Shown here piece after piece: positions 29,867 through 40,068 of a stretch of DNA of 64,000 nt. The stretch covers positions 1 to 64,000 of the forward strand of contig JAMCWJ010000052.1 of assembly GCA_023475105.1 (NCBI GenBank), given 5' to 3'. Source of the DNA: Nitrospirota bacterium. Lineage in GTDB: Bacteria > Nitrospirota > Thermodesulfovibrionia > Thermodesulfovibrionales > UBA9159. The notes beneath the pieces are model-generated. The model was not told the origin of the DNA. It searched no databases and saw only the letters and a list, made by a program, of their open reading frames with translations. Position numbers and translations under genes: made by a program. Each line of letters opens with the position of its first letter. Position 1 is the first letter of the stretch.

Positions 29867-31108
29867 TTGCAAAAAAAAATGAAGAAGGGTAACGTAGTAC
29901 GTATGGACGGGGAAAAAAAGGCGGCAACAATAATCGTACCGAAGGGATTTCTTTTTTCTGCCGTCGAGGCGGCGATCAAGAAACCGGGCCGCAAAGACCT
30001 CGCGCTTATCTATTCCGAACCGGAGGCTGTCATCTCCGGCATGTTCACGACGAACAGGATCAAGGCCGCTCCGGTGAAGCTCGATATGCGACGGATCCGG
30101 ACGGGAAGAGGCCGGGCGATCGTAGCGAACAGCGGAAACGCCAACGCCTGTTCCGGAAAACAGGGGATGAAGGATGCCGAGGAGACGGCTGCCCTCGTCG
30201 CAAAGGGCCTGGGGCTCGGCGAATCCGCTGTGCACGTATGTTCCACCGGGGTAATCGGCACGCCGATGCCGATGGAAAGGATACGGGCAGCTATTCCGCG
30301 ACTCATCGCAGGCCTGCGGAAGGAAACGCTCCTTGACGCCGCTGCGGCGATCATGACGACGGACACCTTTTCCAAAGTGGTGAGCCGTAGGGTCAAAGTG
30401 GGGAATGTGACCGGCACGATAGCCGGGATATGCAAGGGCGCCGGAATGATATGTCCGCAGATGGCGACCATGCTCTGCTTCATACTGACCGACCTCTCCG
30501 TAGAAAAGACCGCCCTTGACACGGCACTGAAGGGTGCAGTGCGAAGTTCCTTCAACAGGATAACGATCGACGGAGATATGTCCACAAACGACACCGTTCT
30601 TGTCATGGCGAACGGAAAAGCGGCCAATGAAACAATAAAGGAGGGCTCTCCGGAGTTTTCCGCATTCGCGACTGCGCTCTCGCGTCTCGCCTTCGACCTC
30701 GCAAGGCTGATCGCGAAAGACGGCGAAGGGGCGACCAAACTTATCGAGGTGGAGGTGAGGAATGCGCGAAACCAGCGCGACGCGGATAAAGCCGCCTTCG
30801 CGATTGCGAACTCCCTGCTTGTGAAGACCGCCGTATACGGCAATGACGCGAACTGGGGAAGAATAATGGCCGCTCTCGGATACGCGCGAATAGGACTCGA
30901 AGAGGAAAGGACCGACGTCTATTTCGGCAAGGTGAAGGTCGCAAGGAACGGCATCGCTACGGGCAAAGACAGGGAAGCGGCTGAAGTGCTGAAAGGAAAA
31001 GAGATAAGGATCACCGCGGACCTTCACATCGGCAGCGCTTCCTCAAAAGTCCTCACCTGCGACCTCACCGAGGGATATGTGAAGATCAATGCGCAATACC
31101 GGACCTGA
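29867..31108 (+). CDS. argJ: Bifunctional glutamate N-acetyltransferase/amino-acid N-acetyltransferase
   Basis: IVANSGNANACSGKQG; STGVIGTPMPMERI; AAAIMTTDTFSKV; GNDANWGRIMAALGYA. True start may be ATG downstream (MDGEKK). Confidence 0.95.
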   Translation: MQKKMKKGNVVRMDGEKKAATIIVPKGFLFSAVEAAIKKPGRKDLALIYSEPEAVISGMFTTNRIKAAPVKLDMRRIRTGRGRAIVANSGNANACSGKQGMKDAEETAALVAKGLGLGESAVHVCSTGVIGTPMPMERIRAAIPRLIAGLRKETLLDAAAAIMTTDTFSKVVSRRVKVGNVTGTIAGICKGAGMICPQMATMLCFILTDLSVEKTALDTALKGAVRSSFNRITIDGDMSTNDTVLVMANGKAANETIKEGSPEFSAFATALSRLAFDLARLIAKDGEGATKLIEVEVRNARNQRDADKAAFAIANSLLVKTAVYGNDANWGRIMAALGYARIGLEEERTDVYFGKVKVARNGIATGKDREAAEVLKGKEIRITADLHIGSASSKVLTCDLTEGYVKINAQYRT

Positions 31109-31233
31109 CGGTCATAACAGAACTTATACCCCTAAAATTAGAATTTATAGCCTGCATGAAAATTTTGCTTGACAAATAGATTTTTTTCTGTAATCATATA
31201 ATTGTATTTTAAGCGCCTCGTTACCTCCCCTAA

Positions 31234-31275
31234 GCTGCTGTTCAGTTCCCACGAACAGCAGCTACTTTTCTTTTT
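31234..31275 (+). terminator. Rho-independent terminator
   Basis: GCTGCTGTTC-agttcccac-GAACAGCAGC (perfect 10-bp stem) followed by TACTTTTCTTTTT. Confidence 0.85.
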
Positions 31276-32398
31276 GGGCTCCTAACTCTATCAGTTCGTA
31301 ATTTCTGCTGCCAAGACCGAGTCTTTCTGCCTCATCTATTTGAATTCTATAGTCTTTCTTGTGAAGCTCGAAGAGCACGTCTCCTTTATCCCGCTTGTCT
31401 GTTCCTGTTGCAGATCCCGGAAGTGGTATTGCGCTTTGCAACATAACAACACTAGCCTGCTCGACCGCTACAATATCATCGGATATTAATATCCCTGCAT
31501 CCTGAATTACAGGGACATCTGCCGCAGGCATACAGTCGCATTCAGGCTGTATTTCGGTCAGAAAATTAATATAGAGCACCTTTTTCCGCTCGAAAGTGCT
31601 CAGGACCGCACCTGCCGCCTCTGCCAGAGACTTCATGAACCGTTCATCATCCCCGGGCATCGCGATCGCCTCGGACTGGCATACCCTTACACATCTCCCG
31701 CACCTCCAACAGGTGTTTCCGTCCCAGAAAAGTTGCTCCCCTTCTTCAAACACGATCGCGTCAAGGGGACATACTTCGGCGCACTGATAGCACAACTCGC
31801 ATTTCTCGCTGTCCCATACCAGGTCGCCTTCGCCGATCGTGTGCATCGCCCCCCTGCCGCATTTCCATCCGCAGTGGCGGTGGGCGGAACTCACTCCCCC
31901 CATCGCCAGGTTCTTTATCGCCCCGGCATATCCCGCATTGATGTGGCCTTTGACGTGGCTGCAGACGACCATTCCCGGGATATCGTAGATAAGCGACGCG
32001 ACCGCGATCTCCCCAAGGATCTCGCCGGCTTTCACCATGATATTGTCCTTTCCGTACAGTCCGTCGCCCAGCACAACCGGAGCGCCCACGGAGAGATGGT
32101 TGATGCCGTTCTGATTCGCCACGTCCAGGTAGTCGAGACCCTTTATCCTCACCGTATCGACCACGCAGGGCTTTGCCCCGATTCCCTTCAGTCCTTCGAC
32201 TACTTTTCTGAGAAACACGGGCCGTACGACCCTGTGCGCGCCTTCGGATCCGAAATGCGTCTTTACTGCTACCCATTCCTTCGGACTGAAATAGTTCCCC
32301 AGTCCCACTTCGCTCAACATTCTTTCGAGCTTCCCGGGCATGCTGTCTCCGTATTTCCATTTCAGCGCCCTGGCGGAAGAAAAATAGACCTTTGCCAT
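31262..32398 (-). CDS. DUF362 domain 4Fe-4S protein
   Basis: WVAVKTHFGSEGAHRVVRPVFLRKVV; CELCYQCAEVCPLDAI; CWRCGRCVRVCQSEAI. Confidence 0.9.
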   Translation of the reverse strand: MAKVYFSSARALKWKYGDSMPGKLERMLSEVGLGNYFSPKEWVAVKTHFGSEGAHRVVRPVFLRKVVEGLKGIGAKPCVVDTVRIKGLDYLDVANQNGINHLSVGAPVVLGDGLYGKDNIMVKAGEILGEIAVASLIYDIPGMVVCSHVKGHINAGYAGAIKNLAMGGVSSAHRHCGWKCGRGAMHTIGEGDLVWDSEKCELCYQCAEVCPLDAIVFEEGEQLFWDGNTCWRCGRCVRVCQSEAIAMPGDDERFMKSLAEAAGAVLSTFERKKVLYINFLTEIQPECDCMPAADVPVIQDAGILISDDIVAVEQASVVMLQSAIPLPGSATGTDKRDKGDVLFELHKKDYRIQIDEAERLGLGSRNYELIELGAQKEK

Positions 32399-32422
32399 GC
32401 TTCCTCCTTTATGCAGAATGTT

Positions 32423-33040
32423 CTAAATCCCTTTCAGAAACCACAGCCCGAAAAAAATGAGAAAGGCCCCGCATGCATAGAACAGGAATCTGTATCCCCT
32501 GTCCCCCATCACCCTTTTCCCCTTCGCTATGGCAAAGGAGACGAAACTATACCAACTGAGATCGGCGGTAATATGGCCCATGAAAAAAACCGCAACCCCG
32601 AGCATACCGAATTTGAGGGAGCTGACGAGATATCCCATCCCTATCGTGACCCACCAGATGATCCAGTAGGGATTCGAAACACTGCCGATGATCCCGGACA
32701 TGATCGGATGAATACCCCGCCGCGCGTTTTCTCCGGTCGCCGAAAAGTGCGCGGTCCGCGCATCCTTCATGAGCCGGTAACCCATGTACATCAGAACGAG
32801 ACCGCCTATCACGCCGATTGTCGTTTTGATTAAAGGCGCGGTAAGGAAGGGAGCGATGCCGAGAACGATAAATATGACCAACGCAAGTTCGAGTATTCCA
32901 TGGCCGACGACGACCAGCGGGCCCGCGCTTGCCCCTCTCCTGGCGGATTCCGCAACGGTGAGACTGAAAAGCGGGCCAGGAACGAGGGCGCCTGAGAGGG
33001 CGACGACAAATGAAGAGACGGCGATCAGAAGAAGCGTCAT
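32423..33040 (-). CDS. LysE family translocator
   Basis: ALVPGPLFSLTVAESARRGASAGPLVVVGHGILE...SNPYWIIWWVTIG. Confidence 0.85.
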   Translation of the reverse strand: MTLLLIAVSSFVVALSGALVPGPLFSLTVAESARRGASAGPLVVVGHGILELALVIFIVLGIAPFLTAPLIKTTIGVIGGLVLMYMGYRLMKDARTAHFSATGENARRGIHPIMSGIIGSVSNPYWIIWWVTIGMGYLVSSLKFGMLGVAVFFMGHITADLSWYSFVSFAIAKGKRVMGDRGYRFLFYACGAFLIFFGLWFLKGI

Positions 33041-33069
33041 GGATATCCGGCCCCTTTCCCCGGAAATAC

Positions 33070-33594
33070 CTATGGCACGATGAAAGAGGAGAGTTCAGGG
33101 CTCGCGAACACCAACGTCCAGTAAAGCCTCTTCGCGCCCCTCGCGTAAGCGGCCCCTGCCTCCTTAAAACCGGGGTTCATGATGTTTTCGCAATGCCCCC
33201 GGCTCCTGAGCCATCCGTCCACAACCTCTTCGGCGCTGAGGTAGCCCTCGCCCACATTTTCTCCGTATGTCATCCACCGGTATCCGGACCTTGCGATCCT
33301 CTCGCCCGGCTTGCTTCCGTCACCCCCGTTGTGTCCCATCCTCTCTTCCCGTGCCATGTCCTCTGAATGCGCGAGAGAAGCCTTTGAGAGGGCCTCGTTC
33401 CAATGCACGGGGCGCGTTGCCCTGTAATATCTGCTGCCGCATTTGACGCCTCTCGTTCTTGCGCGGTTCACCAGGTCTATCACCTTTTTTTCTGTTGCCC
33501 GGTCCGGGCGCTGCCCTCCCGCAGCCGGATCAGGGCCGCCCTGGAAAATCACCACAAGGCAGAAGATGCAGACAGATGCAAGTATCTTCTTCAC
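33070..33594 (-). CDS. CAP/SCP domain secreted protein
   Basis: Signal peptide; VIDLVNRARTRG...WNEALSKASLAHSEDMA...YGENVGEGYLSAEEVVDGWLRSRGHCENIMNPGFKEAGAAYA. Confidence 0.9.
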   Translation of the reverse strand: MKKILASVCIFCLVVIFQGGPDPAAGGQRPDRATEKKVIDLVNRARTRGVKCGSRYYRATRPVHWNEALSKASLAHSEDMAREERMGHNGGDGSKPGERIARSGYRWMTYGENVGEGYLSAEEVVDGWLRSRGHCENIMNPGFKEAGAAYARGAKRLYWTLVFASPELSSFIVP

Positions 33595-33619
33595 TCTTTC
33601 TCCTTATCGGGCAGAAAGA

Positions 33620-34789
33620 TCATTTCGGGGTGATGCGATATATTCTATCATCATTGGGCCGCGGTGTGCCTCTGCCGTCCCTGTTGTTCGTCAGAAAATA
33701 GAGCGCACCGTCGGGCCCTTCGACCACGTCCCTCAGTCGTCCGAATCTTCCCGCATCCCCTCCCGAGGAAAACCACTTCTCGACGCGCATCGCCCGCTGC
33801 CCTTCATCGAAGCGTATTCTCACGAGGCATTCGCTCCGCAGGGTCGCCACGAAGAGATCACCCTTCAGGTGCTTGAGGAGGATCCCGCGGGAGAAGGTCA
33901 TTCCCGACGGAGGTGTCGCCTTTTCCCAGACGACGATCGGGTCGATATACTGCGGGAGTCCCGCCGCGCCGATCACATCGGGCCAGCCGTAATTCCCGCC
34001 CTTGACGATGATATTTATCTCGTCATGCCCGAAATGACCGAATTCTCCCGAGGGGCCGTGTTCCGACTCGAAAAGCTTCCCTGTACCGGCCTGCCAGGCG
34101 AGGCCCTGCGGGTTCCTGTTCCCATAGGAGTAAACGGGCGAACCCTTGAAGGGGTTGTCCCTGGGGATCCCGCCCTCGGGGGTCACACGCAGGATCTTTC
34201 CGCCCAGGGAATGGAGGTCTTGGGCGAGTTTCGAATGGAAGGTCTCCCCTGCCGTGATGTAGAGCATGCCGTCCGGTCCGAAGGCAATTCTTCCCCCATT
34301 ATGCAGTCTGCCTGCGGGTATCCCGTCGATAATGACCTTGTCGAATGTCCCTTTGCGCCCCTCGTCCTTAAGCCGGATCACCCTGTTGAAGAGGTCGCTC
34401 CCTTTCCTGTAGGTATGCATCGCGTAGACGTAAGGCTTCCGGGGGAATTCAGGATGAAGGGCCAGGCCCATCAGCCCTCCCTCCCCTGCGTGTGCGACAT
34501 CAGGAGCTGCATAGGGTTCCTTTTGGACTTTCCCGTCCCGTATCAGTCTTATCCTCCCCGGCCTTTCGCTCACAAGCGCTCTTCCGTCAGGAAGAAAGAG
34601 AAGAGACCAGGGGATGTCAAGGTTTTCGGCCCAGACTTCCACGATCACGCCGTCTCCCTCCGGGAGATACACGTCCCCGACATTCTGCGGTATTTTGCCG
34701 ACGATCTGTGAACACGCGGCAAGGGAAGAAAGGAGGTGGAGAAAGATTATCGCGCCCCCTATTCCCTTCGCCGCCGGAGAGAGTTTCAT
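33620..34789 (-). CDS. PQQ-dependent sugar dehydrogenase-like (glucose/sorbosone dehydrogenase) lipoprotein
   Basis: LDIPWSLLFLPDGRALVSERPGRIRLI; LMGLALHPEFP; HNGGRIAFGPDGMLYITAGE; YGNRNPQGLAW. Confidence 0.9.
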   Translation of the reverse strand: MKLSPAAKGIGGAIIFLHLLSSLAACSQIVGKIPQNVGDVYLPEGDGVIVEVWAENLDIPWSLLFLPDGRALVSERPGRIRLIRDGKVQKEPYAAPDVAHAGEGGLMGLALHPEFPRKPYVYAMHTYRKGSDLFNRVIRLKDEGRKGTFDKVIIDGIPAGRLHNGGRIAFGPDGMLYITAGETFHSKLAQDLHSLGGKILRVTPEGGIPRDNPFKGSPVYSYGNRNPQGLAWQAGTGKLFESEHGPSGEFGHFGHDEINIIVKGGNYGWPDVIGAAGLPQYIDPIVVWEKATPPSGMTFSRGILLKHLKGDLFVATLRSECLVRIRFDEGQRAMRVEKWFSSGGDAGRFGRLRDVVEGPDGALYFLTNNRDGRGTPRPNDDRIYRITPK

Positions 34790-35601
34790 TCAAGGCTCCT
34801 ATCGTAGAGTTCCTTCTTGCTCAGGCCGTACTGTTCCGAAATCATTTTCACCGCCTCTTTTCTTCCCTTTCCCTTCTTCATCAACGCCCTCACCTCATCC
34901 AGGGCATCCTCAAAAGAGACCTCCTCCCTTTTCTTCCCCTCGACGATGATCACGTATTCACCCGCGACGGTTGCAGCACGGAGCATCTGCAGAACATCGG
35001 CAAGTCTCCCCCGGAGCACCTCTTCATGGATCTTCGTTATCTCCCTCACAAGCGCAAGGTATCTCTGACCGAAGATCTCCTCCATGTCCTCCAGCGTTTC
35101 GAGGACCCTGTGGGGCGCTTCGTAAAAAACAAGGGTCCTCTTCTCCATGCCGAGTTCCCTCAGCATTTTTCGCCGCTGCGTCTTCCTGGGAGGAAGAAAG
35201 CCCACGAACGTAAACTCCTTTACGGGAAGGCCGGAGATCGAAAGGGCTGCCACGAGGGCTGAAGGACCAGGCACGGAGACGACGTGCAGGGCCTCTTCGA
35301 CGGCCCTTTCGATCAGCACGCACCCGGGGTCCGAGATCCCGGGTGTTCCCGCATCCGATATCAACGCAACCGAGAGTCCTGCACGGAGTTTTGCGAGTAC
35401 CTGTTCGGTTCGCTCCCTCTCCCTTTCGCCCCAGTAACTTACAAGGGGTCTGGAGATTCCGTAATGATTAAGGAGCTTCGAAGAATGTCTCGTATCTTCT
35501 GCGGCGATCAGGTCAACCTCTTTGAGTACCTTCAGTGCCCTGAGGGTCATGTCCTCGAGATTGCCGATCGGCGTCGAGACGATATAGAGAGTTCCTTTCA
35601 T
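34786..35601 (-). CDS. rsmI: 16S rRNA (cytidine(1402)-2'-O)-methyltransferase
   Basis: GTLYIVSTPIGNLEDMTLRALKVLKEVDLIAAEDTRHS; SDAGTPGISDPG; FVGFLPPRKTQRRKML; ALVREITKIHEEVLRG. Confidence 0.95.
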   Translation of the reverse strand: MKGTLYIVSTPIGNLEDMTLRALKVLKEVDLIAAEDTRHSSKLLNHYGISRPLVSYWGERERERTEQVLAKLRAGLSVALISDAGTPGISDPGCVLIERAVEEALHVVSVPGPSALVAALSISGLPVKEFTFVGFLPPRKTQRRKMLRELGMEKRTLVFYEAPHRVLETLEDMEEIFGQRYLALVREITKIHEEVLRGRLADVLQMLRAATVAGEYVIIVEGKKREEVSFEDALDEVRALMKKGKGRKEAVKMISEQYGLSKKELYDRSLE

Positions 35602-35699
35602 AAGAAAATTCTTTCATGCAAGGCTTCAAGAGATGGGGATCATACGGCGAGAAGCCTTCTTACCCGTACCCTCCTACGCCGCGAGCCTCTTGCCCTGCG

Positions 35700-36170
35700 C
35701 TATCTCTTGAAGCCGCCCCTGAACCTGTCAAGCCACATGATATGGCTTTTCTCCTCGTTGATGATCTCCTCAACTACTTCCTTTTCCCTGACTGCATCCC
35801 GTATCCAGTAAAAATAGAGGAGGGTCTCCTTTTCGAAGCCGAGGGCAAAATTCACCGCGTCCTCGACCGTCTTCACCTGCTGCATCGAGGGAAGCGACTT
35901 GTCTTTCCCGAGAAAGAACTCGGACTCCACAATCGCTCTGAGGTACGGCTCGGCCTCGTCCCAATTCACCGGCTCTTCTTCCCTGATGATGTCGATAAGC
36001 TCCCTGAAGGTCTTCTCGTGCTTCAGCTCTTTCCCCGCCAGGGTCGAAAAGAGCTTGTTCAGTCCTTCATCATCCGGGAACTTTGCGGACATCGCCGTAT
36101 AGAAATCATAGCCCAGCTTTTCCGTTTGGACGGCCTGTTCAATCGCCTCTCTGATCGAGAACTTTTCCAT
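35700..36170 (-). CDS. Ferritin-like/rubrerythrin-family protein
   Basis: IEQAVQTEKLGYDFYTAMSAKF...AGKELKHEKTFRELI...INEEKSHIMWLDRF. Confidence 0.82.
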   Translation of the reverse strand: MEKFSIREAIEQAVQTEKLGYDFYTAMSAKFPDDEGLNKLFSTLAGKELKHEKTFRELIDIIREEEPVNWDEAEPYLRAIVESEFFLGKDKSLPSMQQVKTVEDAVNFALGFEKETLLYFYWIRDAVREKEVVEEIINEEKSHIMWLDRFRGGFKR

Positions 36171-36202
36171 TGTCCTTTTCCTCCCTCAATCCGTATTCAC
36201 AG

Positions 36203-36511
36203 TCACTGTAGTTTCAGCAGCCTCCGGAGCTTCCTGTCCGTATTCACGATCTCATCGGCATTGTCGCCTTCGAGACCCCACGAGTACTCACCTTTCGCAT
36301 TTCTGTGGAGCTTCACCTTGACCGGCTTCTGGGGCTTCACCTGCTGTATTTCCGGCTGCTTCCTGAACGGGAAGTCATTCTTTTCAGCAGCCATCGGAGT
36401 CAGGGCGATCAGAAGCGTCAAAATGCCGGAGACTGCCCCAACTCCCAGCGGCAATAATCCCGGGAATGAAAAGCGGCTCCCGCCTTCTCTCACTCTTCCC
36501 CTTTTGCCCAC
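36203..36511 (-). CDS. Small predicted membrane/secreted protein, unknown function
   Basis: 102 aa, hydrophobic N-terminus, basic C-terminus VKVKLHRNAKGEYSWGLEGDNADEIV; packed between ferritin-like gene and nadE. Confidence 0.6.
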   Translation of the reverse strand: MGKRGRVREGGSRFSFPGLLPLGVGAVSGILTLLIALTPMAAEKNDFPFRKQPEIQQVKPQKPVKVKLHRNAKGEYSWGLEGDNADEIVNTDRKLRRLLKLQ

Positions 36512-36513
36512 GG

Positions 36514-38244
36514 TTACATGCTCCTGTATCTGTTGGTAATCGGGAATCTCCTGTCCCTCCCGAAGGCCCTTCTCGTAATCTTTATCCCGGGAGGGGCCTG
36601 TCTCCTCTTGTATTCGCTCCTATCGATCATCCCGATCACCTTTTCGACGCACTCGGATGCGCACTCGCGCGAGAGGATCTCCTCGAAACTCCTGTCCTCT
36701 TCGACATAGGCCTTCAAAACGGGATCGAGGACTTCGTAAGGCGGCAGCGTATCCGTATCTTTCTGGTCCCGCTTGAGTTCCGCCGACGGTTCCTTCCGCA
36801 AAACCCTTTCAGGGATAAGAGCCCGCCCCTCCTTGTTGTTTCTCCATGCGCACAGCTCATAGACCAGCGTTTTCGGAACGTCCTTGATCACCGCAAACCC
36901 TCCTGCCATGTCGCCGTAAAGGGTCGCGTACCCGACGCTCATCTCCGATTTATTGCCGGTGGTCAGCACGAGCCATCCGAACTTGTTCGAGAAGGCCATG
37001 AGGATGTTGCCCCTGATCCTTGCCTGGATATTCTCCTCCGTGCTGTCCGGTGCGCGTCCCTCAAAGTCCTCCTTCAGGGTTTCGAGATAGGTCGTGTAAA
37101 TCTTCACAATCGGCACCTCCAGGAGTTCGATGCCGAGATTGCGGGCGAGCGCAAAGGCGTCTTCCCTGCTCTCGGCCGAGGTGTACGGTGAGGGCATGAA
37201 GAGCCCCTTTACCTTGTCTTTCCCGAGGGCGTCCACGGCGATACTCGCCACAAGGCTCGAGTCGACACCTCCGCTCAGTCCGATCACCGCCTCCCTGAAG
37301 CCGTTCTTAGTGACATAATCACATGTCCCTATTACCAGGGCCTTATAAATCTCTTCGTTCGGGGCCAAGACAACGGCTTCCCTCGCCGGGAGCGCCGTCC
37401 TGGGTTTCAGGGGCCCTTCCCGCGAGATCACTATCCTTTCGACTCTCGGGTTTTCGGCAGTTGCGGCTTGCCGCCTCTTGCGCGGGTCATGCAGCCTTCC
37501 CATAAAGACCGAATCGAGATTCAGATCGACAATGATCAGGTCCTCCTCAAACTGCTTTCCGCGGCAGATGATCTCCCCCCTCTCATCCACGACAATGCTG
37601 TGGCCGTCAAAAACAAGCTCGTCCTGACCGCCCACGGTATTGAGATAGGCGATGATCACCACATTATCCGTCGCCCTCGTGGCGAGCATCTTTTCCCTGA
37701 AGTCCGCCTTTCCGACATGGTAGGGAGAGGCGTTGATATTGATGATGACCTCGGCGCCCGAAAAAGACTGGACGCGGGCAGGCCCCTCGGGATACCAGAT
37801 GTCTTCACAGATATTGACCCCCAGGGCCACATCTCCCAGGGTGTATACGGGATACCTGGTGCCCGCAAGGAAATAGCGTTCTTCGTCGAAGACTCCGTAG
37901 TTGGGCAGGAACATCTTATGGTAGATGTCGACTATGTTCTTGTTATGCAGCACGGCGGCGGCGTTATAAATGTCGTTCTTCCTGTCGACGAACCCTACGA
38001 TCGCCGTGATGTCCCATACCTCCTCTTTGATCTTCCTGAGGGCATCGAGGTTGTCCCCGATAAATTGCGGCTTCAGGAGCAGGTCTTCCGGGGGGTACCC
38101 CGTGACGGCGAGTTCGGGAAAAACGACGAGGTCCGCAGAATAATCTTCCGCCCTTCTGATATAGCCTATGATCTTTTTGGTGTTTCCCTCCAGGTCCCCC
38201 ACAGTGGGATCGATCTGGGCAAGCGCGAGCCTCAATGTCTTCAT
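36514..38244 (-). CDS. nadE: Glutamine-dependent NAD+ synthetase
   Basis: N-terminal CN-hydrolase ([30 protein letters not shown]), C-terminal [38 protein letters not shown]. Confidence 0.95.
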   Translation of the reverse strand: MKTLRLALAQIDPTVGDLEGNTKKIIGYIRRAEDYSADLVVFPELAVTGYPPEDLLLKPQFIGDNLDALRKIKEEVWDITAIVGFVDRKNDIYNAAAVLHNKNIVDIYHKMFLPNYGVFDEERYFLAGTRYPVYTLGDVALGVNICEDIWYPEGPARVQSFSGAEVIININASPYHVGKADFREKMLATRATDNVVIIAYLNTVGGQDELVFDGHSIVVDERGEIICRGKQFEEDLIIVDLNLDSVFMGRLHDPRKRRQAATAENPRVERIVISREGPLKPRTALPAREAVVLAPNEEIYKALVIGTCDYVTKNGFREAVIGLSGGVDSSLVASIAVDALGKDKVKGLFMPSPYTSAESREDAFALARNLGIELLEVPIVKIYTTYLETLKEDFEGRAPDSTEENIQARIRGNILMAFSNKFGWLVLTTGNKSEMSVGYATLYGDMAGGFAVIKDVPKTLVYELCAWRNNKEGRALIPERVLRKEPSAELKRDQKDTDTLPPYEVLDPVLKAYVEEDRSFEEILSRECASECVEKVIGMIDRSEYKRRQAPPGIKITRRAFGRDRRFPITNRYRSM

Positions 38245-38302
38245 TGATAAATAATAATTGAAGGGACCCGATTTGTAAAGGCAGCGGCGCCTCCGTAATC
38301 CG

Positions 38303-38441
38303 CCATCGACTCTGCGTGAGGATGCATTCCAACGGTTTCAGCGGGCCGTATTGCCCCACCTTTCGGGTGAGGCGGCCCGGCTCTCGGAGCGAACGAGATG
38401 AGAGCGAATGCCGTCCTCAGGCAGGGATCAGTTTTCCTGAT
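38303..38441 (+). repeat. Interspersed MITE/REP-like repeat, copy A (full)
   Basis: CCATCGACTCTGCGTGAGGATGCATTC...GCGGGCCGTATTGCCCCACCTTTCGGGTGAGGCGGCCCGGC...GAATGCCGTCCTCAGGC; inverted full copy at 55255-55397, partial at 43772-43815. Confidence 0.85.
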
Positions 38442-38505
38442 GGTAGATCAAGGGCCTCCGGAGGACGTCCCGGTATTGCCTGTTCCCGAAGAGTGTTTCC
38501 CGTTA

Positions 38506-38546
38506 TGATTCAGATCACTGTACGCCGGCGGGTTTCCTGCTACAAT
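38506..38546 (+). promoter_or_regulatory. CRP/FNR-family site (TGAT-N4-ATCA, 38506-38517) upstream of -10 TACAAT (38541-38546)
   Basis: TGATTCAGATCA; centre 38511.5, about 41.5 bp upstream of a predicted TSS near 38553. Confidence 0.6.
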
Positions 38547-38597
38547 GAGACTAGAAAGACAAGAGAGGGTCTGTACATTTTTTCGAGGAGGAACGCC

Positions 38598-40064
38598 ATG
38601 GAACTGAGTGCAAAGACAACGATCGATGAGTTGCTGAAATCCTACCCCTTCCTGATGGATTTCTTCGTGAACAGGTCTCCAAAATTCAAAATGCTCCAAA
38701 GTGCGGTGATGAGGAAGACGGTCGGAAAGGTGGCGCCCCTCTCCCACGTTGCCCACATCGGAGGCATAGAACTCGACCGGCTGCTTTCCGAAATCGCGGC
38801 GGAAATCCGGGCGAGGACAGGGGAGGAAGCGGTCATCGTGAAAGAGACGGGCCCTTCCGCACCGGTTGCCGACGCGCAGCTCAGGCAGGAAATCCTGAAG
38901 GACATCATAAGGGACCTTCACAAGGGCGTCGATATGGCGGTCCTGAAGCAGAGGTTCTACGATCTGATCAGGGACATCGACGCCTCCGAAATAGCGAAGA
39001 TGGAGCAGAAGCTCATTGAAGAGGGGATGCCCGAAAGCGAAATAAAACGCCTCTGCGACGTCCATGTGGAAGTGTTCAAGGAATCACTCGGCCACCAGGA
39101 GGCGCCTTCGGTTCCGCCGGGACATCCCCTGCAGACCTTCATGAAAGAAAATAGGGTGGCCGAAGGGATCGTAAACGAGATCAGGGGTATCCTCGAAACG
39201 CTCTGCGACAGTCCCGACAAGGAACTTTTCAGACAGCACAAGAAGAACCTCCTCGCTCTGATCGACCGGCTCTCTGCCGTCAACCTCCATTATCTCAGGA
39301 AGGAAAACCAGCTCTTTCCGGTCCTCGAACTTCACGATATCTCCGGGCCTTCAGAGGTGATGTGGGCGATCCATGATGATATACGCCAGACATTGAAATA
39401 TGCCCGGTCCCAGGTCTCGGATCTGCAGGTGCCCCTCGTATACGGTACGCTCAAGTACCTGCTTCAGAGTGTGCTCGATATGATCTACAAGGAGGAGCAT
39501 ATCCTCTTTCCGATGGCGGTTGAAATCCTGAAGGTTGAAGATTGGGCCAAGGTAAAAAGAGGGGAAGAGGAGATCGGGTACGCGTGGGTCGAACCGGAAA
39601 AAGGATGGGTGCCCGGAGAGGCGGCCGCTCCTGCTGAAGCGAAGGGAGTGGAAGCGGGCAAACTGGCCATGAATACCGGCAGCCTGAGTCTCGAACAGGT
39701 GAACCTGCTTCTGACCCATCTTCCTGTCGACATCTCCTTTGTGGACGAAAATGACGAGGTCGCCTATTATTCCCAGACAAAGGAAAGGATATTCCCGAGG
39801 AGCCCCGGCGTGATCGGCAGGAAGGTCCAGAGGTGTCATCCTCCAAAGAGCTTTCACGTGGTTCAGAGGATTCTCGACGACTTCAGGAAGGGGAAAAGAG
39901 ATACGGCCGAGTTCTGGATACAGATGAAGGGCAGGTTCATCCATATCCGGTATTTTGCCGTGCGGGACCCCCTCGGCAATTACCGGGGGACGATGGAAGT
40001 GACGCAGGACGCGACGGATATCAGAAAACTCGAAGGGGAGCAGAGACTTCTCGACCGGGATTAA
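38598..40064 (+). CDS. DUF1858-DUF438-PAS protein with hemerythrin-like helical region
   Basis: N-terminal MELSAKTTIDELLKSYPFLMDFFVNRSPKFKML (DUF1858); DUF438 region; HYLRKENQLFPVLE...MIYKEEHILFPMA His/Glu helices; C-terminal PAS-like NLLLTHLPVDISFVDENDEVAYYSQTKERIFPRSPGVIGRKVQRCHPPKS. Confidence 0.85.
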   Translation: MELSAKTTIDELLKSYPFLMDFFVNRSPKFKMLQSAVMRKTVGKVAPLSHVAHIGGIELDRLLSEIAAEIRARTGEEAVIVKETGPSAPVADAQLRQEILKDIIRDLHKGVDMAVLKQRFYDLIRDIDASEIAKMEQKLIEEGMPESEIKRLCDVHVEVFKESLGHQEAPSVPPGHPLQTFMKENRVAEGIVNEIRGILETLCDSPDKELFRQHKKNLLALIDRLSAVNLHYLRKENQLFPVLELHDISGPSEVMWAIHDDIRQTLKYARSQVSDLQVPLVYGTLKYLLQSVLDMIYKEEHILFPMAVEILKVEDWAKVKRGEEEIGYAWVEPEKGWVPGEAAAPAEAKGVEAGKLAMNTGSLSLEQVNLLLTHLPVDISFVDENDEVAYYSQTKERIFPRSPGVIGRKVQRCHPPKSFHVVQRILDDFRKGKRDTAEFWIQMKGRFIHIRYFAVRDPLGNYRGTMEVTQDATDIRKLEGEQRLLDRD

Positions 40065-40068
40065 AGTC

